From: Aliarcobacter sp.
Lineage (GTDB): Bacteria; Campylobacterota; Campylobacteria; Campylobacterales; Arcobacteraceae
NCBI GenBank assembly: GCA_028688995.1
Contig: JAQTXB010000020.1
Coordinates: forward strand, 1-36,764
Length of the DNA: 36,764 nucleotides
Reading direction: 5' to 3'
In this document: piece after piece, positions 16,382 to 24,431 of the stretch
Numbering within the stretch: position 1 is the stretch's first letter
Layout: every line of letters begins with the position of its first letter
Position numbers and translations under genes: made by a program
Notes under the pieces: generated by a model
Told to the model about the DNA's origin: nothing
What the model saw: the letters and a program-made list of their open reading frames with translations, nothing else
Databases searched by the model: none

Positions 16382-16494
16382 TAGTATGCAGACTAAATTT
16401 AAAATTTTGAATCCAAGAAATTTACAATTTTTTATTAAAAAGAGATTTATAAAAATCAAAGAGATGATAAAATAGAAAAAAAGGAAAATAACAA

Positions 16495-16866
16495 ATGAAA
16501 AGAACCTCTTTTGAAAAAGATAGCAATGGTGAATATGCTGAACTTTTCCTAAATGTAAGAGATTTCATAAAAATCTGTATTGGAAATGATGCAAAAGAAA
16601 AATATAGTGAAAATATAACAACACTATACTCAAAAGAGGGTGGATTTTGTTATATAAAAGTTAAAGAAAATTATATCCATATTGGTTGGTTTAGAGGAAG
16701 ATATTTAAATGATAAATTTAAATTACTTTTTGGAAAAGGGAAAAGTATTAGAGGACAAAAAGTTTATCAACTTGATAAAGTAACAAGAGATTCAATAAAA
16801 TATTATGTAAATGAAACTTTGATGTTTCTTCTTGAACATAATGAATTGATAAAGATTAGAAAATGA
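16495..16866 (+). CDS. DUF1801/YdhG-like small protein
   Basis: This 123-residue soluble protein has no membrane segment. A helix at the N-terminus (FLNVRDFIKICIGNDAKEKY) is followed by a beta region (GGFCYIKVKENYIHIGWFRG), then KFKLLFGKGKSIRGQKVYQL and a C-terminal helix. The order matches DUF1801-type proteins, in which a Gly-Lys-rich turn precedes a helix; their biochemical role is unsettled. Start at the ATG behind AAAAAAAGGA. The gene is single: a sigma-70 promoter for tetR lies downstream, and a divergent promoter lies upstream. The family call is tentative, based on pattern only. Confidence 0.55.
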   Translation: MKRTSFEKDSNGEYAELFLNVRDFIKICIGNDAKEKYSENITTLYSKEGGFCYIKVKENYIHIGWFRGRYLNDKFKLLFGKGKSIRGQKVYQLDKVTRDSIKYYVNETLMFLLEHNELIKIRK

Positions 16867-16910
16867 TACTATTATTTAAGTATTTTATTAATAAAGAGCT
16901 TTCTTTATAT

Positions 16911-16939
16911 TTGACATAAATAAGAAATTAAGCTAAACT
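16911..16939 (+). promoter_or_regulatory. Sigma-70 promoter of the tetR gene
   Basis: TTGACA at 16911-16916 and TAAACT at 16934-16939 are 17 bases apart. The expected start point, near 16946, falls inside the operator at 16943-16961, which fits negative autoregulation. Confidence 0.6.
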
Positions 16940-16942
16940 TTT

Positions 16943-16961
16943 ACCAAACAATCGTTTGGAT
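16943..16961 (+). promoter_or_regulatory. Operator copy 1 (TetR autoregulation)
   Basis: The core CAAACAATCGTTTGG, within the near-palindrome CCAAACAATCGTTTGG (one mismatched pair), covers the start of transcription and ends seven bases before the tetR ATG. An identical 15-base core recurs ahead of the HPP gene. Confidence 0.7.
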
Positions 16962-16967
16962 AAAATT

Positions 16968-17522
16968 ATGGCAATCAAAAAAACATCAAAAGAAGAGATT
17001 TTAAAAGAGTCTATTAAACTTTTTAAAATAAGAGGGTATTCAAATACTTCTATGGCAAATATTGCCGAAGCTTGTGGGCTTATAAAAGGAAGTATTTATC
17101 ATCATTTTAAGAGTAAAGATGAGATAGGTTTGGAGTCTTTGAAGTATATTCATGAATATTTTGACAAAGAAGTTTTCTCTATTGCTTACAGAAGTGGTTT
17201 AAGTGATAAGCAAAAAATTGAGTTAATTGTCAAAAAAACTGATGATTACTTTTTGCAAAGTGAGGGTGGTTGTTTACTTGGAAATTTGGCCTTGGAAGCT
17301 AGTACTTTAAACTTGGATTTTAAAGAAGAGATAAAGCTTTATTTTACAGATTGGGAAAATGCTTTGATAAAAATTTTTGAGAATAAATACTCAAAGATAG
17401 AAGCTTCAAATTTAGCAAAAGAGTATGTGGCTTTAACGCAAGGTGCCATAATGATGATGAATTTATATGATTCGTCAGAAAATTATCTAAAAGTAGGTGA
17501 AAAAATCATTAGTTTAATCTAA
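16968..17522 (+). CDS. TetR-family repressor, NemR/AcuR-like
   Basis: This 184-residue DNA-binding regulator has an N-terminal helix-turn-helix typical of TetR (EILKESIKLFKIRGYSNTS; MANIAEACGLIKGSIYHHF; SKDEIG, residues about 9-54). The ligand domain contains GGCLLGNLALEAS, as in NemR/AcuR-type regulators. NemR senses electrophiles through a cysteine, and the Cys in that motif is a candidate sensor here (inference). The frame is open four codons upstream from a TTG inside the operator, but the ATG at 16968 is the natural start. The same operator core stands before this gene and before the HPP gene, so it probably represses itself and the HPP-PNPOx pair. Family and autoregulation are well supported; the inducer is unknown. 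Confidence 0.88.
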   Translation: MAIKKTSKEEILKESIKLFKIRGYSNTSMANIAEACGLIKGSIYHHFKSKDEIGLESLKYIHEYFDKEVFSIAYRSGLSDKQKIELIVKKTDDYFLQSEGGCLLGNLALEASTLNLDFKEEIKLYFTDWENALIKIFENKYSKIEASNLAKEYVALTQGAIMMMNLYDSSENYLKVGEKIISLI

Positions 17523-17540
17523 TGGTTTTTTTTTATCTTA

Positions 17541-17570
17541 TTTAAACAAACAATCGTTTGGTTGTTTAAA
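17541..17570 (+). promoter_or_regulatory. Operator copy 2 (HPP/PNPOx control)
   Basis: A 30-base imperfect palindrome centred on CG (26 of 30 bases symmetric; outer arms TTTAAACAA/TTGTTTAAA) contains the same CAAACAATCGTTTGG core as copy 1. It lies 19 bases before the HPP start codon and 18 after the tetR stop. The promoter of this second unit could not be defined. Confidence 0.7.
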
Positions 17571-17589
17571 TTCATTAAAAAGGAAAAAT

Positions 17590-18099
17590 ATGAATTATTT
17601 TAAAAAATTCAAAGGGCAGGGCGAAGCACTTCCAATAAAATCACCAATAAGTGAAATAATTTTTGCTTGGTTTGGTGGATTTATTTCAATATTTATTATT
17701 GGTTATCTTACAAAATCTTATGACAATCTTTTGATTATGGGTTCTTTTGGAGCCTCTTGTGTTCTGTTATTTGGATTTCCTAAAAGTCCATTTTCACAAC
17801 CTAGAAATGTGATTTTAGGGCATTTTTTATCTACATTTATTGGTTTAGCTTTTTTACATATTTTAGGAAATGAATATTGGAGTATGGCATTAGCTTTGGC
17901 AACTGCAATTGCAGTTATGATCGCCACAAGAACAGTTCATCCACCAGCTGGATCAAATCCGTTGATAGTGTTTTTATTAGGTGCAAATTGGGATTATTTG
18001 ATTTTTCCAAGTCTTATGGGTTCTATTATTTTAGTTTTTGTTGCAATTTTCTATAATAATTTGCATAAAAATAGAGCTTATCCACAATATTGGTTTTAA
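17590..18099 (+). CDS. HPP-family integral membrane protein
   Basis: This 169-residue membrane protein has four to five hydrophobic helices with the diagnostic loop RTVHPPAGSNPLIV after helix three. HPP proteins occur in bacteria and plastids; a plant member was linked to nitrite transport, but no substrate is known for bacterial ones. The basic N-terminus and FGGFISIFIIGYL suggest a cytoplasmic start. The gene has AAAAAGGA before its ATG, lies 67 bases after tetR, follows the second operator copy, and is 9 bases from the PNPOx-like gene, so both are likely in one TetR-controlled unit. The family is certain from the motif; transport function is inference. Confidence 0.88.
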   Translation: MNYFKKFKGQGEALPIKSPISEIIFAWFGGFISIFIIGYLTKSYDNLLIMGSFGASCVLLFGFPKSPFSQPRNVILGHFLSTFIGLAFLHILGNEYWSMALALATAIAVMIATRTVHPPAGSNPLIVFLLGANWDYLIFPSLMGSIILVFVAIFYNNLHKNRAYPQYWF

Positions 18100-18108
18100 G
18101 GAGTTAAT

Positions 18109-18624
18109 ATGGAAAATTTTACACAAGAGCATCTATTTGTAAGGCAAAAGTATGGAACAACAAAACAGGCTGAAAATATATTTGAAAATATGGATACATC
18201 AACTCCAAATGATAGAATGATAAAATTTATTGAAAATTTGAACTATTTTTTTCTAGCAACATCAAGTAAAGATGGAAAAGTAAATGTAAATTTTAAAGGT
18301 ACAAAATCAAAAAAATTGATAAAATTCTTAGATAAAAAGAGATTGATTTTTCCTGATTTTAATGGAAATGGAATTTTACATTCAATAGGAGATATAGAGT
18401 CAAATTCAAATGTTGGATTATTATTTATTGATTTTTCTAGGGATATTAGAATAAAGATAAATGGAAAAGCAAAAGTTATTGATCATAAAGATGTAATTAT
18501 AAGTTATCTAGATTTGTTTGATTCTTTTAATTTTTCAAGATTAATTGAAGTTGAAATTGATTATGTTATACCAAATTGTTCTGCAAATTTAAGTGTTGTT
18601 AGAAATTCTATACTTAATTTGTAA
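18109..18624 (+). CDS. PNPOx-like flavin-binding family protein
   Basis: This 171-residue soluble protein of the pyridoxamine-5'-phosphate-oxidase-like split-barrel superfamily has an N-terminal MDTSTPNDRMIKFIENLNYF helix, then FLATSSKDGKVNVNFKG, FPDFNGNG, and VGLLFIDFSRDIRIKINGKAKVI as the barrel strands. Families with this layout usually bind FMN or F420 and act as oxidoreductases or protective proteins on small molecules. GTTKQAENIF near the start is typical of the group. It follows the HPP gene by 9 bases with GGAG as ribosome binding site, in the same TetR-controlled cluster. If the TetR senses electrophiles or nitro compounds, a reductase function would fit, but that is inference. It is unlike the HugZ-type protein elsewhere in the window. 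Confidence 0.78.
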   Translation: MENFTQEHLFVRQKYGTTKQAENIFENMDTSTPNDRMIKFIENLNYFFLATSSKDGKVNVNFKGTKSKKLIKFLDKKRLIFPDFNGNGILHSIGDIESNSNVGLLFIDFSRDIRIKINGKAKVIDHKDVIISYLDLFDSFNFSRLIEVEIDYVIPNCSANLSVVRNSILNL

Positions 18625-18641
18625 ACAATATAGCCAAAATT

Positions 18642-18687
18642 CTTAGGGTATTGAAATTTTTAAATCTCAATATCCCTAAGTGTTTTT
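18642..18687 (+). terminator. Strong bidirectional terminator
   Basis: CTTAGGG/CCCTAAG and TATTGA/TCAATA stack with a single bulged T around an A/T loop, followed by TGTTTTT on the plus strand. It separates the PNPOx gene from the convergent ATP-grasp gene; A residues on its left supply a shorter T run for the minus strand. Confidence 0.75.
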
Positions 18688-18694
18688 CTAAATA

Positions 18695-19729
18695 TTAAAT
18701 CTCTTCTTTTGGCGAAGATAATGCAGCATTTGTAATTCTTAAAATCATCTCTTCGTAACTTAGATTTTCATTTATTTGAAATGCTTTATAAAAATAACCC
18801 TCATCAAAACTTGGCATAAAATCAGCTTCTAAAAAATGTAAAATCCCATTAAAACTCATCTTAATAGAAATTTTCCCCATAGTTTTTCCACTCAATGCTC
18901 TAAAAGAGTTTATGGCAACTAAACAGAGTTCTTTTTTTATTTTCTTATCAATTACTTCCGTAACTTCTTCTAATGTACTTTTTCTAGCATCAAAATCTAA
19001 AATCTTATGTCCATTTTTATTTTTTACTGCAATAATTTCAACTGGCAGAATCATTAGAATATTTTTTGATTTATTTTCTAAAATAGAAACACTATACTCT
19101 TTACCTGATAGATAGTTTTCCACCAAAGTACGAGATTTTTGATTATTATAAATATCTAAAACCTTTGCTTGGTATTTTTTAAAATCAAATACCACTGATT
19201 GGGCATTTATATCTTCTGGATTGTTTTTTTCAACAGGTTTTAAAAATAGAGGAAATGTCACAGGAAGTGAACTTTCTGTGACATGTTCATCTGGTTGAGT
19301 CGTGAAAAATTTTGCTGTATTAATATTTTCTTTTTGTACAATCTCTTTTGCAAGATTTTTATCATATTCATTTTCAAAAGCATTTTTATTTGATGATATA
19401 TAATCAATGTTATGGTTTTTTAAATAATCTGAAAACCAGATTTTCTCTTTTTTGAATTCAAAATATTTGATACCTGAAAATACTAAATCAGGTTTTTTGT
19501 TTACTAAAGTTTGTAAATCATCTTCATTTTTTATAATAGTAACACAAACTTTTTCATAATTTTTTGACAAAATTTCTAAGATTAACTCCACATTTAAATC
19601 AATCCCTACAGCTATCTTTTTTGTTGAAGTTGGAATTGTTACAATTTCTATATATTTATTAGTTTTTTCAAAAGGCTTATGCACAATAATCTCGGGGGTT
19701 TCTTGAATAGTTATTTGTTGTCTTATCAT
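18695..19729 (-). CDS. D-Ala-D-Ala-ligase-like ATP-grasp protein
   Basis: This 344-residue cytoplasmic protein has an ATP-grasp fold. An N-terminal ligase domain (IAVGIDLNVELILEIL; LVFSGIKYFE) leads to the ATP-binding region with FPLFLKPVEKNNPEDINAQS and TLVENYLSGKEYSVSI. The C-terminal part has GKISIKMSFNGILHFLEADF, where the metal-binding acidic residues are expected. This is like Ddl in layout, but the Ddl markers are altered: the usual NPMPG-type end is FMPSFDEGYFY, and the family's first-domain HG-x-GEDG is not seen. It probably joins a carboxylate to an amine on an unknown substrate. The gene is monocistronic, between a terminator and a divergent helicase, with AAGGA before its ATG. Fold call good; substrate unknown. 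Confidence 0.7.
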   Translation of the reverse strand: MIRQQITIQETPEIIVHKPFEKTNKYIEIVTIPTSTKKIAVGIDLNVELILEILSKNYEKVCVTIIKNEDDLQTLVNKKPDLVFSGIKYFEFKKEKIWFSDYLKNHNIDYISSNKNAFENEYDKNLAKEIVQKENINTAKFFTTQPDEHVTESSLPVTFPLFLKPVEKNNPEDINAQSVVFDFKKYQAKVLDIYNNQKSRTLVENYLSGKEYSVSILENKSKNILMILPVEIIAVKNKNGHKILDFDARKSTLEEVTEVIDKKIKKELCLVAINSFRALSGKTMGKISIKMSFNGILHFLEADFMPSFDEGYFYKAFQINENLSYEEMILRITNAALSSPKEEI

Positions 19730-19906
19730 TTTTGTCCTTGTTAGGTAGTTTTTTCAGTATTAGGCAGTTTATTTTTATTGAAAGAACTACATAAAGCTAT
19801 TCAGGGTAGCGTAAATTGTATTAATTGCATATTTTTATTTTTTATGGCTTTGATAAAGGCAAATAATCTTAAAATACGCAATCAAACAAGTAATCAAAGG
19901 ATTTTT

Positions 19907-21142
19907 ATGGGATTTTCAACTTTAGGTCTTTGTGAGAGTATAAATAAAGCACTTGATGAGAATGCTTATAAAGAACCCACAATAATTCAAACAAGAGTAA
20001 TTCCTCTTGTTCTACAAAACAGAGATATTATGGCAAAAGCACAAACTGGTAGTGGAAAAACTGCTAGTTTTGTTTTACCAATTTTGCAATTATTCTTTAA
20101 TAAAGAAGATAAAGAACATAAATCAAAAGCAAAAATTTCAATTTTAGTTCTTACTCCAACAAGGGAATTAGCCCTTCAAGTATCAAAGGCTTTTATTGAT
20201 TTTTCTGTAAATTTTACTAAAAAACCTATAGTTGTTAGTGTGATAGGTGGAGAAAGTCTTACACAACAGCTTTTAGATATTCAAAAAGGTTGTGATATTG
20301 TTGTAGCAACTACAGGAAGATTACTTGATATATTAAATAAAAAACAGATGAATTTGTCAAATCTTGAATTTCTTGTTTTAGATGAAGCAGATAAGATGTT
20401 AGATTTTGGTTTTGAAGAGGAGTTAGAATTACTTTTAAAAGAGATTCCACAAAAAAGACAAAATCTTCTTTTTTCTGCAACATATCCACAAAAGATGTTG
20501 AATATTGCTTCAAAAATTACAACTCAAGCTGTTGAAGTTTTCATAGAAGATGAAACTCCAACTGTTCAAAGTATAAATCAACGGGCAATAGAAGTAAATA
20601 AAGAGAACAGAAGCCCACTTCTTCGTAATCTAATACAAAACCATTCATGGGAGCAAATACTTGTTTTTATGGCAAATAAACGCTCTTGTGACAATATAGC
20701 TGCAAAGTTTAGAAAATATGGTTTAAATGCTGAGTCTTTTCATGCGGATTTAACTCAAGATGAAAGAAATGAGACTTTACAAGATTTCAAAGATAAAAGA
20801 ATCAAAATTTTATTTGCTACAGATATTGCAGCTCGAGGTTTACATATAGATGATATTTCTTGTGTTATAAATTTTGATTTACCAAGAGCAACTGCTGATT
20901 ATATTCATAGAATTGGACGAACAGGACGAGCTGGTAAAAGTGGAGATGCAATATCTTTTATAGGATTAGAAGATTTTGAGCATTTCTCATTAATAGAAAA
21001 AAGATGTAATATAAAACTAAAAAAAGAACAAATTGAAGGTTTTGAACTAACTGGAACACCAGTAAAAAAACAAAAGGGTAAAGAGCCTGTAAAAGGCAAA
21101 AGAAAAAGTAAAAAAGATAAGCTAAGAGAACAATCTTTATAA
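19907..21142 (+). CDS. DEAD-box ATP-dependent RNA helicase, RhlE-like
   Basis: This 411-residue helicase remodels RNA, probably in ribosome assembly or mRNA decay at low temperature. All motifs are present: the Q-motif region ending PTIIQ, AQTGSGKT, PTRELA, GG and TTGRL, DEAD, SAT, then ARGLHIDD and HRIGRTGR in the second RecA lobe. The tail is Lys-rich (GTPVKKQKGKEPVKGKRKSK), which is usual for RNA binding. The frame opens 43 codons upstream, but the ATG at 19907 has AAAGGA before it, and the extension is hydrophobic and unlike the family, so it is excluded. It is divergent from the ATP-grasp gene. A strong hairpin follows. DEAD-box is certain; the RhlE sub-type is likely. Confidence 0.93.
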   Translation: MGFSTLGLCESINKALDENAYKEPTIIQTRVIPLVLQNRDIMAKAQTGSGKTASFVLPILQLFFNKEDKEHKSKAKISILVLTPTRELALQVSKAFIDFSVNFTKKPIVVSVIGGESLTQQLLDIQKGCDIVVATTGRLLDILNKKQMNLSNLEFLVLDEADKMLDFGFEEELELLLKEIPQKRQNLLFSATYPQKMLNIASKITTQAVEVFIEDETPTVQSINQRAIEVNKENRSPLLRNLIQNHSWEQILVFMANKRSCDNIAAKFRKYGLNAESFHADLTQDERNETLQDFKDKRIKILFATDIAARGLHIDDISCVINFDLPRATADYIHRIGRTGRAGKSGDAISFIGLEDFEHFSLIEKRCNIKLKKEQIEGFELTGTPVKKQKGKEPVKGKRKSKKDKLREQSL

Positions 21143-21162
21143 GACTAAATAGTCTTATAAAG
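21135..21162. terminator. Bidirectional hairpin between helicase and tauE-like gene
   Basis: A perfect 13-bp inverted repeat (CTTTATAAGACTA/TAGTCTTATAAAG) is separated by only two bases. It overlaps the stop codons of both convergent genes. Its T residues are in the stem, with no long T run outside. Confidence 0.55.
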
Positions 21163-21879
21163 CATGATAACTAAAACAGCGATATTTAAAAGTAACACAT
21201 AATTTTTGTAAGATGTTGCTTTTACAATATCTTTAACTTTTATTCCAAAATATACTCCAATTAGCGAACCAATACCAACTGTTGCACCTTCAGTAAATAA
21301 CATTTGCCCATGATATGAAGTTGATATAAAACCTGCAATTGAAGAAAAAATTACAAAAAATAATCCCAAAGCAGTTGCTGCTTTTAAATCATATTTTAAA
21401 TAACCAACTAATATTGGAGTTAATAAAATAGAACCACCAACACCAATACTCATTGCAAGAACACCAATACCAGCACCAATTAGAAGTAGTATAAATGTAT
21501 TTTTTGTCTCTTTTTTATCTGCATGAATAGCTGGAGAATAAAAAATTTTGATTATTGAAAAGATTAAAATAGCAATAAAAAGATATTGTAGAAATTCATT
21601 TGAAACATTAGGAACAATATATCCACTTATCATTCCACCAAAAGAACCACCAACTCCTAAAATTACACCATCTTTTACAACATCTTTAGCTTTTTTTGCA
21701 TTTAAAAAAGAGCCATAAATAGAAGAAAAAACCATTTGCATGATAGATATAGCAACAGCTTCTTTCATTACAAAACCAAGCATTAAAAGCATAGGAACTA
21801 ATATAGTTCCTCCTCCAATACCGAAAAAACCAGAAGAAAATCCTGTAATTATTCCAAATATTGCAAGTTCTAAACTCAA
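21145..21879 (-). CDS. TauE/SafE-family sulfite exporter-like membrane protein
   Basis: This 244-residue membrane protein has about eight hydrophobic segments and two repeat halves, each with a glycine-rich re-entrant motif: GFSSGFFGIGGGTILVPML near the start and GVLAMSIGVGGSILLTPILV in the middle. This is the TauE/SafE signature; family members export sulfite, sulfoacetate or related anions. Its start overlaps the cysE stop by four bases (ATGA-type junction), so expression is coupled to cysteine synthesis. A role in releasing sulfite or another sulfur anion fits this position but is inference. It is the last gene of the seven-gene minus-strand operon. Family call firm, substrate unknown. Confidence 0.87.
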   Translation of the reverse strand: MSLELAIFGIITGFSSGFFGIGGGTILVPMLLMLGFVMKEAVAISIMQMVFSSIYGSFLNAKKAKDVVKDGVILGVGGSFGGMISGYIVPNVSNEFLQYLFIAILIFSIIKIFYSPAIHADKKETKNTFILLLIGAGIGVLAMSIGVGGSILLTPILVGYLKYDLKAATALGLFFVIFSSIAGFISTSYHGQMLFTEGATVGIGSLIGVYFGIKVKDIVKATSYKNYVLLLNIAVLVIMLYKTI

Positions 21880-22631
21880 GAATCTTTCCTTTTTATTGAG
21901 TTCATAGCTTCAATAAAATTATTATAATCATTTTCTAATTTTTCATCTTTTTGAGTTAAGTCAATTCCATCTTCTTCTTTTAATGCAGTTTCAACTAGAT
22001 GGATTCTATCAAGAAGATATTTGAACATCTCTTTATTAATATCTGGTAAATCACCATGTTCCATTTTGCAGTTTTTATTATCTCTTTTGATAATTTTAGC
22101 AGGAACTCCAACAGCAGTTGAGTTATCAGGAACATCACAAACTACAACAGAGTTTGCCCCAACTTTAGAGTTTCTTCCAATTGTAATATTTCCTAAAACT
22201 TTAGCTCCACTTCCTATAACTGTATTTGATCTAACAGTTGGGTGACGTTTTCCTTTATTTAAACTAACTCCACCTAAAGTTACACCTTGATAAATTAAAA
22301 CATCATCTTCCACAATTGCAGTTGCACCAATAACAACTCCAATAGCATGGTCAATAAAAACTCTTCTTCCTATAGTACAAGCTGGATGAATATCTGTTTT
22401 TGTTAAAAAACTAGATATTCCACTAATAACTCTAGATAGTTTTTTCCAACCTTTATAATAGAGTTTATTTGCAATTCTATAGTTTATAATTGCCCAAACA
22501 CCTGGATAATTAAAAAATAGTTCTAGATTTGTGTCAAGAGCAGGGTCATTATTTCTTGGTACATAAAAATCCTCTTTTAATTGTGCCCAAAATGAAATTT
22601 TCTCTTGATTTTCTACTTCTTCATTACTCAT
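21876..22631 (-). CDS. cysE: Serine O-acetyltransferase
   Basis: CysE makes O-acetylserine from serine and acetyl-CoA, the first step to cysteine. The 251-residue protein has an N-terminal helical region (FWAQLKEDFYVPRNNDPALD) and a left-handed beta-helix of hexapeptide repeats from about residue 95. The catalytic DIHPACTIGRRVFIDHAIGV is followed by VIGATAIVEDDVLIYQGVTL and the acetyl-CoA loop GGVSLNKGKRHP. The C-terminus is about 65 residues longer than the hexapeptide domain needs and is charged and helical. The gene overlaps speA by 8 bases and the tauE-like gene by 4. The call is strong. Confidence 0.95.
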   Translation of the reverse strand: MSNEEVENQEKISFWAQLKEDFYVPRNNDPALDTNLELFFNYPGVWAIINYRIANKLYYKGWKKLSRVISGISSFLTKTDIHPACTIGRRVFIDHAIGVVIGATAIVEDDVLIYQGVTLGGVSLNKGKRHPTVRSNTVIGSGAKVLGNITIGRNSKVGANSVVVCDVPDNSTAVGVPAKIIKRDNKNCKMEHGDLPDINKEMFKYLLDRIHLVETALKEEDGIDLTQKDEKLENDYNNFIEAMNSIKRKDS

Positions 22632-24429
22632 GATAACTCCAAATAGTCTTTAAATAACTGTTTTCATTTAGATATTTTTCTATATCTTTATAATTATGGT
22701 CATTTAAACTTTTTCTTAAAATTGCTCTTATATCATCAGTGTTGTAATCAATATCTTCTAAAATATCAATGATTTTTTGTGATTCTAAAACTTTTTCAAG
22801 AACAACTTCACCATCTTTAAATACAATATTTACTTCTGTTGGATGTGAAAATAGATTATGTTTCATTCCTAAAGTATCTTGATATGCTCCAACATTAAAG
22901 AATCCTATAAAATAGTCCTCTTTATTTAAATTTACATCATGTAAATATAAAGGTTTTTTCATATCAAATGGTAATTCTCCATCACTATCGCAAGTAATAT
23001 CCCATAAAGATGCACTTCTTGTTGGTTTTTTATCAAGGTGTGTTATTGGCATAATTGGAAACTCTTGGTCAATTCCCCAATAATCAGGAAGTGATTGGAA
23101 TAATGAGAAGTTTAATAAATATTTCTCTTGAATATTTTCATCAAGTTTTTTTAACTCTTCATAATCATCAATTTCGAGTAAAGAGATAGCTTTTTTGATA
23201 ACTTGGTGAGTTAAAATTTCTGCATTTGATCTATCTTGTAAATCAATATAACCTAAATCAAATAGTGTTAATAATGATTCCATATGGTCAATACAATCGT
23301 GCATATATTCATAGGCAGTTTTTTTTGTCATATCATTATATAAATCATGTAACTCTTGAATTAAAGGAGGATTAACTGGTTTTAATTTTAAATGTTCAAA
23401 ATCATATTCTGCAGAGAATAATTCAAGTACAGGTGCAACTAAAACAGTTGAAGCAGCTGAAATAAATCTTCCAGATTCTGTGAAGATATTTGGTTCATCA
23501 ACACCTTTTTGTTTAGCAATATCTTTTAGTGTAAAGATAACATCATTTGAAAATTCACTTAAAGAGTAAAATCTTGTTCTTTCATAAGCATTATATTCAA
23601 CTGCAAGTCCACCACCAATGTTAATAGAGTTTAAGTTTGTTGCACCTAAATTTTTTAGCTCAGCATAAATATGTCCAGATTCTCTTAAAGCTTTTTTCAA
23701 AGGTTTAATAGAGTTCATAGCAGAACCAATATGAAAGTGAATCATTGTTAAATGCTTAACAAGGTTATTATCTTCCATTAATTCATAGGCTTCAAGAATT
23801 TCAGTTGAAGTTAATCCAAATTTAGAATTAATACCTCCACTCTTAGCCCATAGGCCACTTCCACCGCTATGTAGTCTAACTCTTAATCCTATATTAGGAC
23901 ACTCCATTTTGGTTTCATTTAAAACCTCTATAATTATTTCCAGTTCATTTAATCCTTCAATAATTATAGTAATATTGTGACCCATACTTTTTGCAATGAA
24001 ACCTAAGTGAATCATCTCTTTATCTTTAAACCCATTTACTGTTATTGGAGAACCAATATTGTTGTAAGTCATTGCAATAACAAGTTCAGCTTTACTTCCA
24101 GCTTCTAGTCCATAATTAAATTTTTTACCTTCAGCAATAAGTGGATGAATAAAGTTAGGAAGTTGATTTACTTTTAAAGGGAAAACTGCATTAAAAGTTC
24201 CCTTATAATCGTACTCTTTAATACTTGAATTAAATGTGTTGTATAACGTATTTATCTGCTTTTCTGTTATATGGGGAAATCTTAAAAGTAAAGGCCCTTT
24301 AAAATCTTGTTTTCTTATATCTTTAACTATTGATATTAATGAAGGTTTGCAATTATAGTTTATTTTTGCAAGCCCATCTTCAATTATAAAATTATCATCA
24401 CTCCAGATGTCTATACCGTAATTACCCAC
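22624..24429 (-). CDS. speA: Biosynthetic arginine decarboxylase
   Basis: SpeA converts arginine to agmatine with pyridoxal phosphate, the entry to polyamine synthesis in this group. The 601-residue length and motifs fit: YGIDIWSDDNFIIEDGLAKI at the N-terminus, the PLP lysine in FPLKVNQL, GLEAGSKAELVIAM, MIHFHIGSAMNSI, SINIGGGLAVEYN, and the C-terminal FNVGAYQDTLGM-type barrel block. It begins at a GTG two bases after the hisS stop and overlaps cysE by eight bases, so it sits inside the operon. Arginine supply could link it to argC elsewhere in the window. The call is certain. Confidence 0.96.
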   Translation of the reverse strand: MGNYGIDIWSDDNFIIEDGLAKINYNCKPSLISIVKDIRKQDFKGPLLLRFPHITEKQINTLYNTFNSSIKEYDYKGTFNAVFPLKVNQLPNFIHPLIAEGKKFNYGLEAGSKAELVIAMTYNNIGSPITVNGFKDKEMIHLGFIAKSMGHNITIIIEGLNELEIIIEVLNETKMECPNIGLRVRLHSGGSGLWAKSGGINSKFGLTSTEILEAYELMEDNNLVKHLTMIHFHIGSAMNSIKPLKKALRESGHIYAELKNLGATNLNSINIGGGLAVEYNAYERTRFYSLSEFSNDVIFTLKDIAKQKGVDEPNIFTESGRFISAASTVLVAPVLELFSAEYDFEHLKLKPVNPPLIQELHDLYNDMTKKTAYEYMHDCIDHMESLLTLFDLGYIDLQDRSNAEILTHQVIKKAISLLEIDDYEELKKLDENIQEKYLLNFSLFQSLPDYWGIDQEFPIMPITHLDKKPTRSASLWDITCDSDGELPFDMKKPLYLHDVNLNKEDYFIGFFNVGAYQDTLGMKHNLFSHPTEVNIVFKDGEVVLEKVLESQKIIDILEDIDYNTDDIRAILRKSLNDHNYKDIEKYLNENSYLKTIWSYHE

Positions 24430-24431
24430 TT

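Noticed and set aside
19778..19906. 43-codon N-terminal extension of the DEAD-box helicase
   Set aside because: Its composition is hydrophobic and Cys-containing, unlike the family; the internal ATG at 19907 has AAAGGA upstream and begins the conserved domain.
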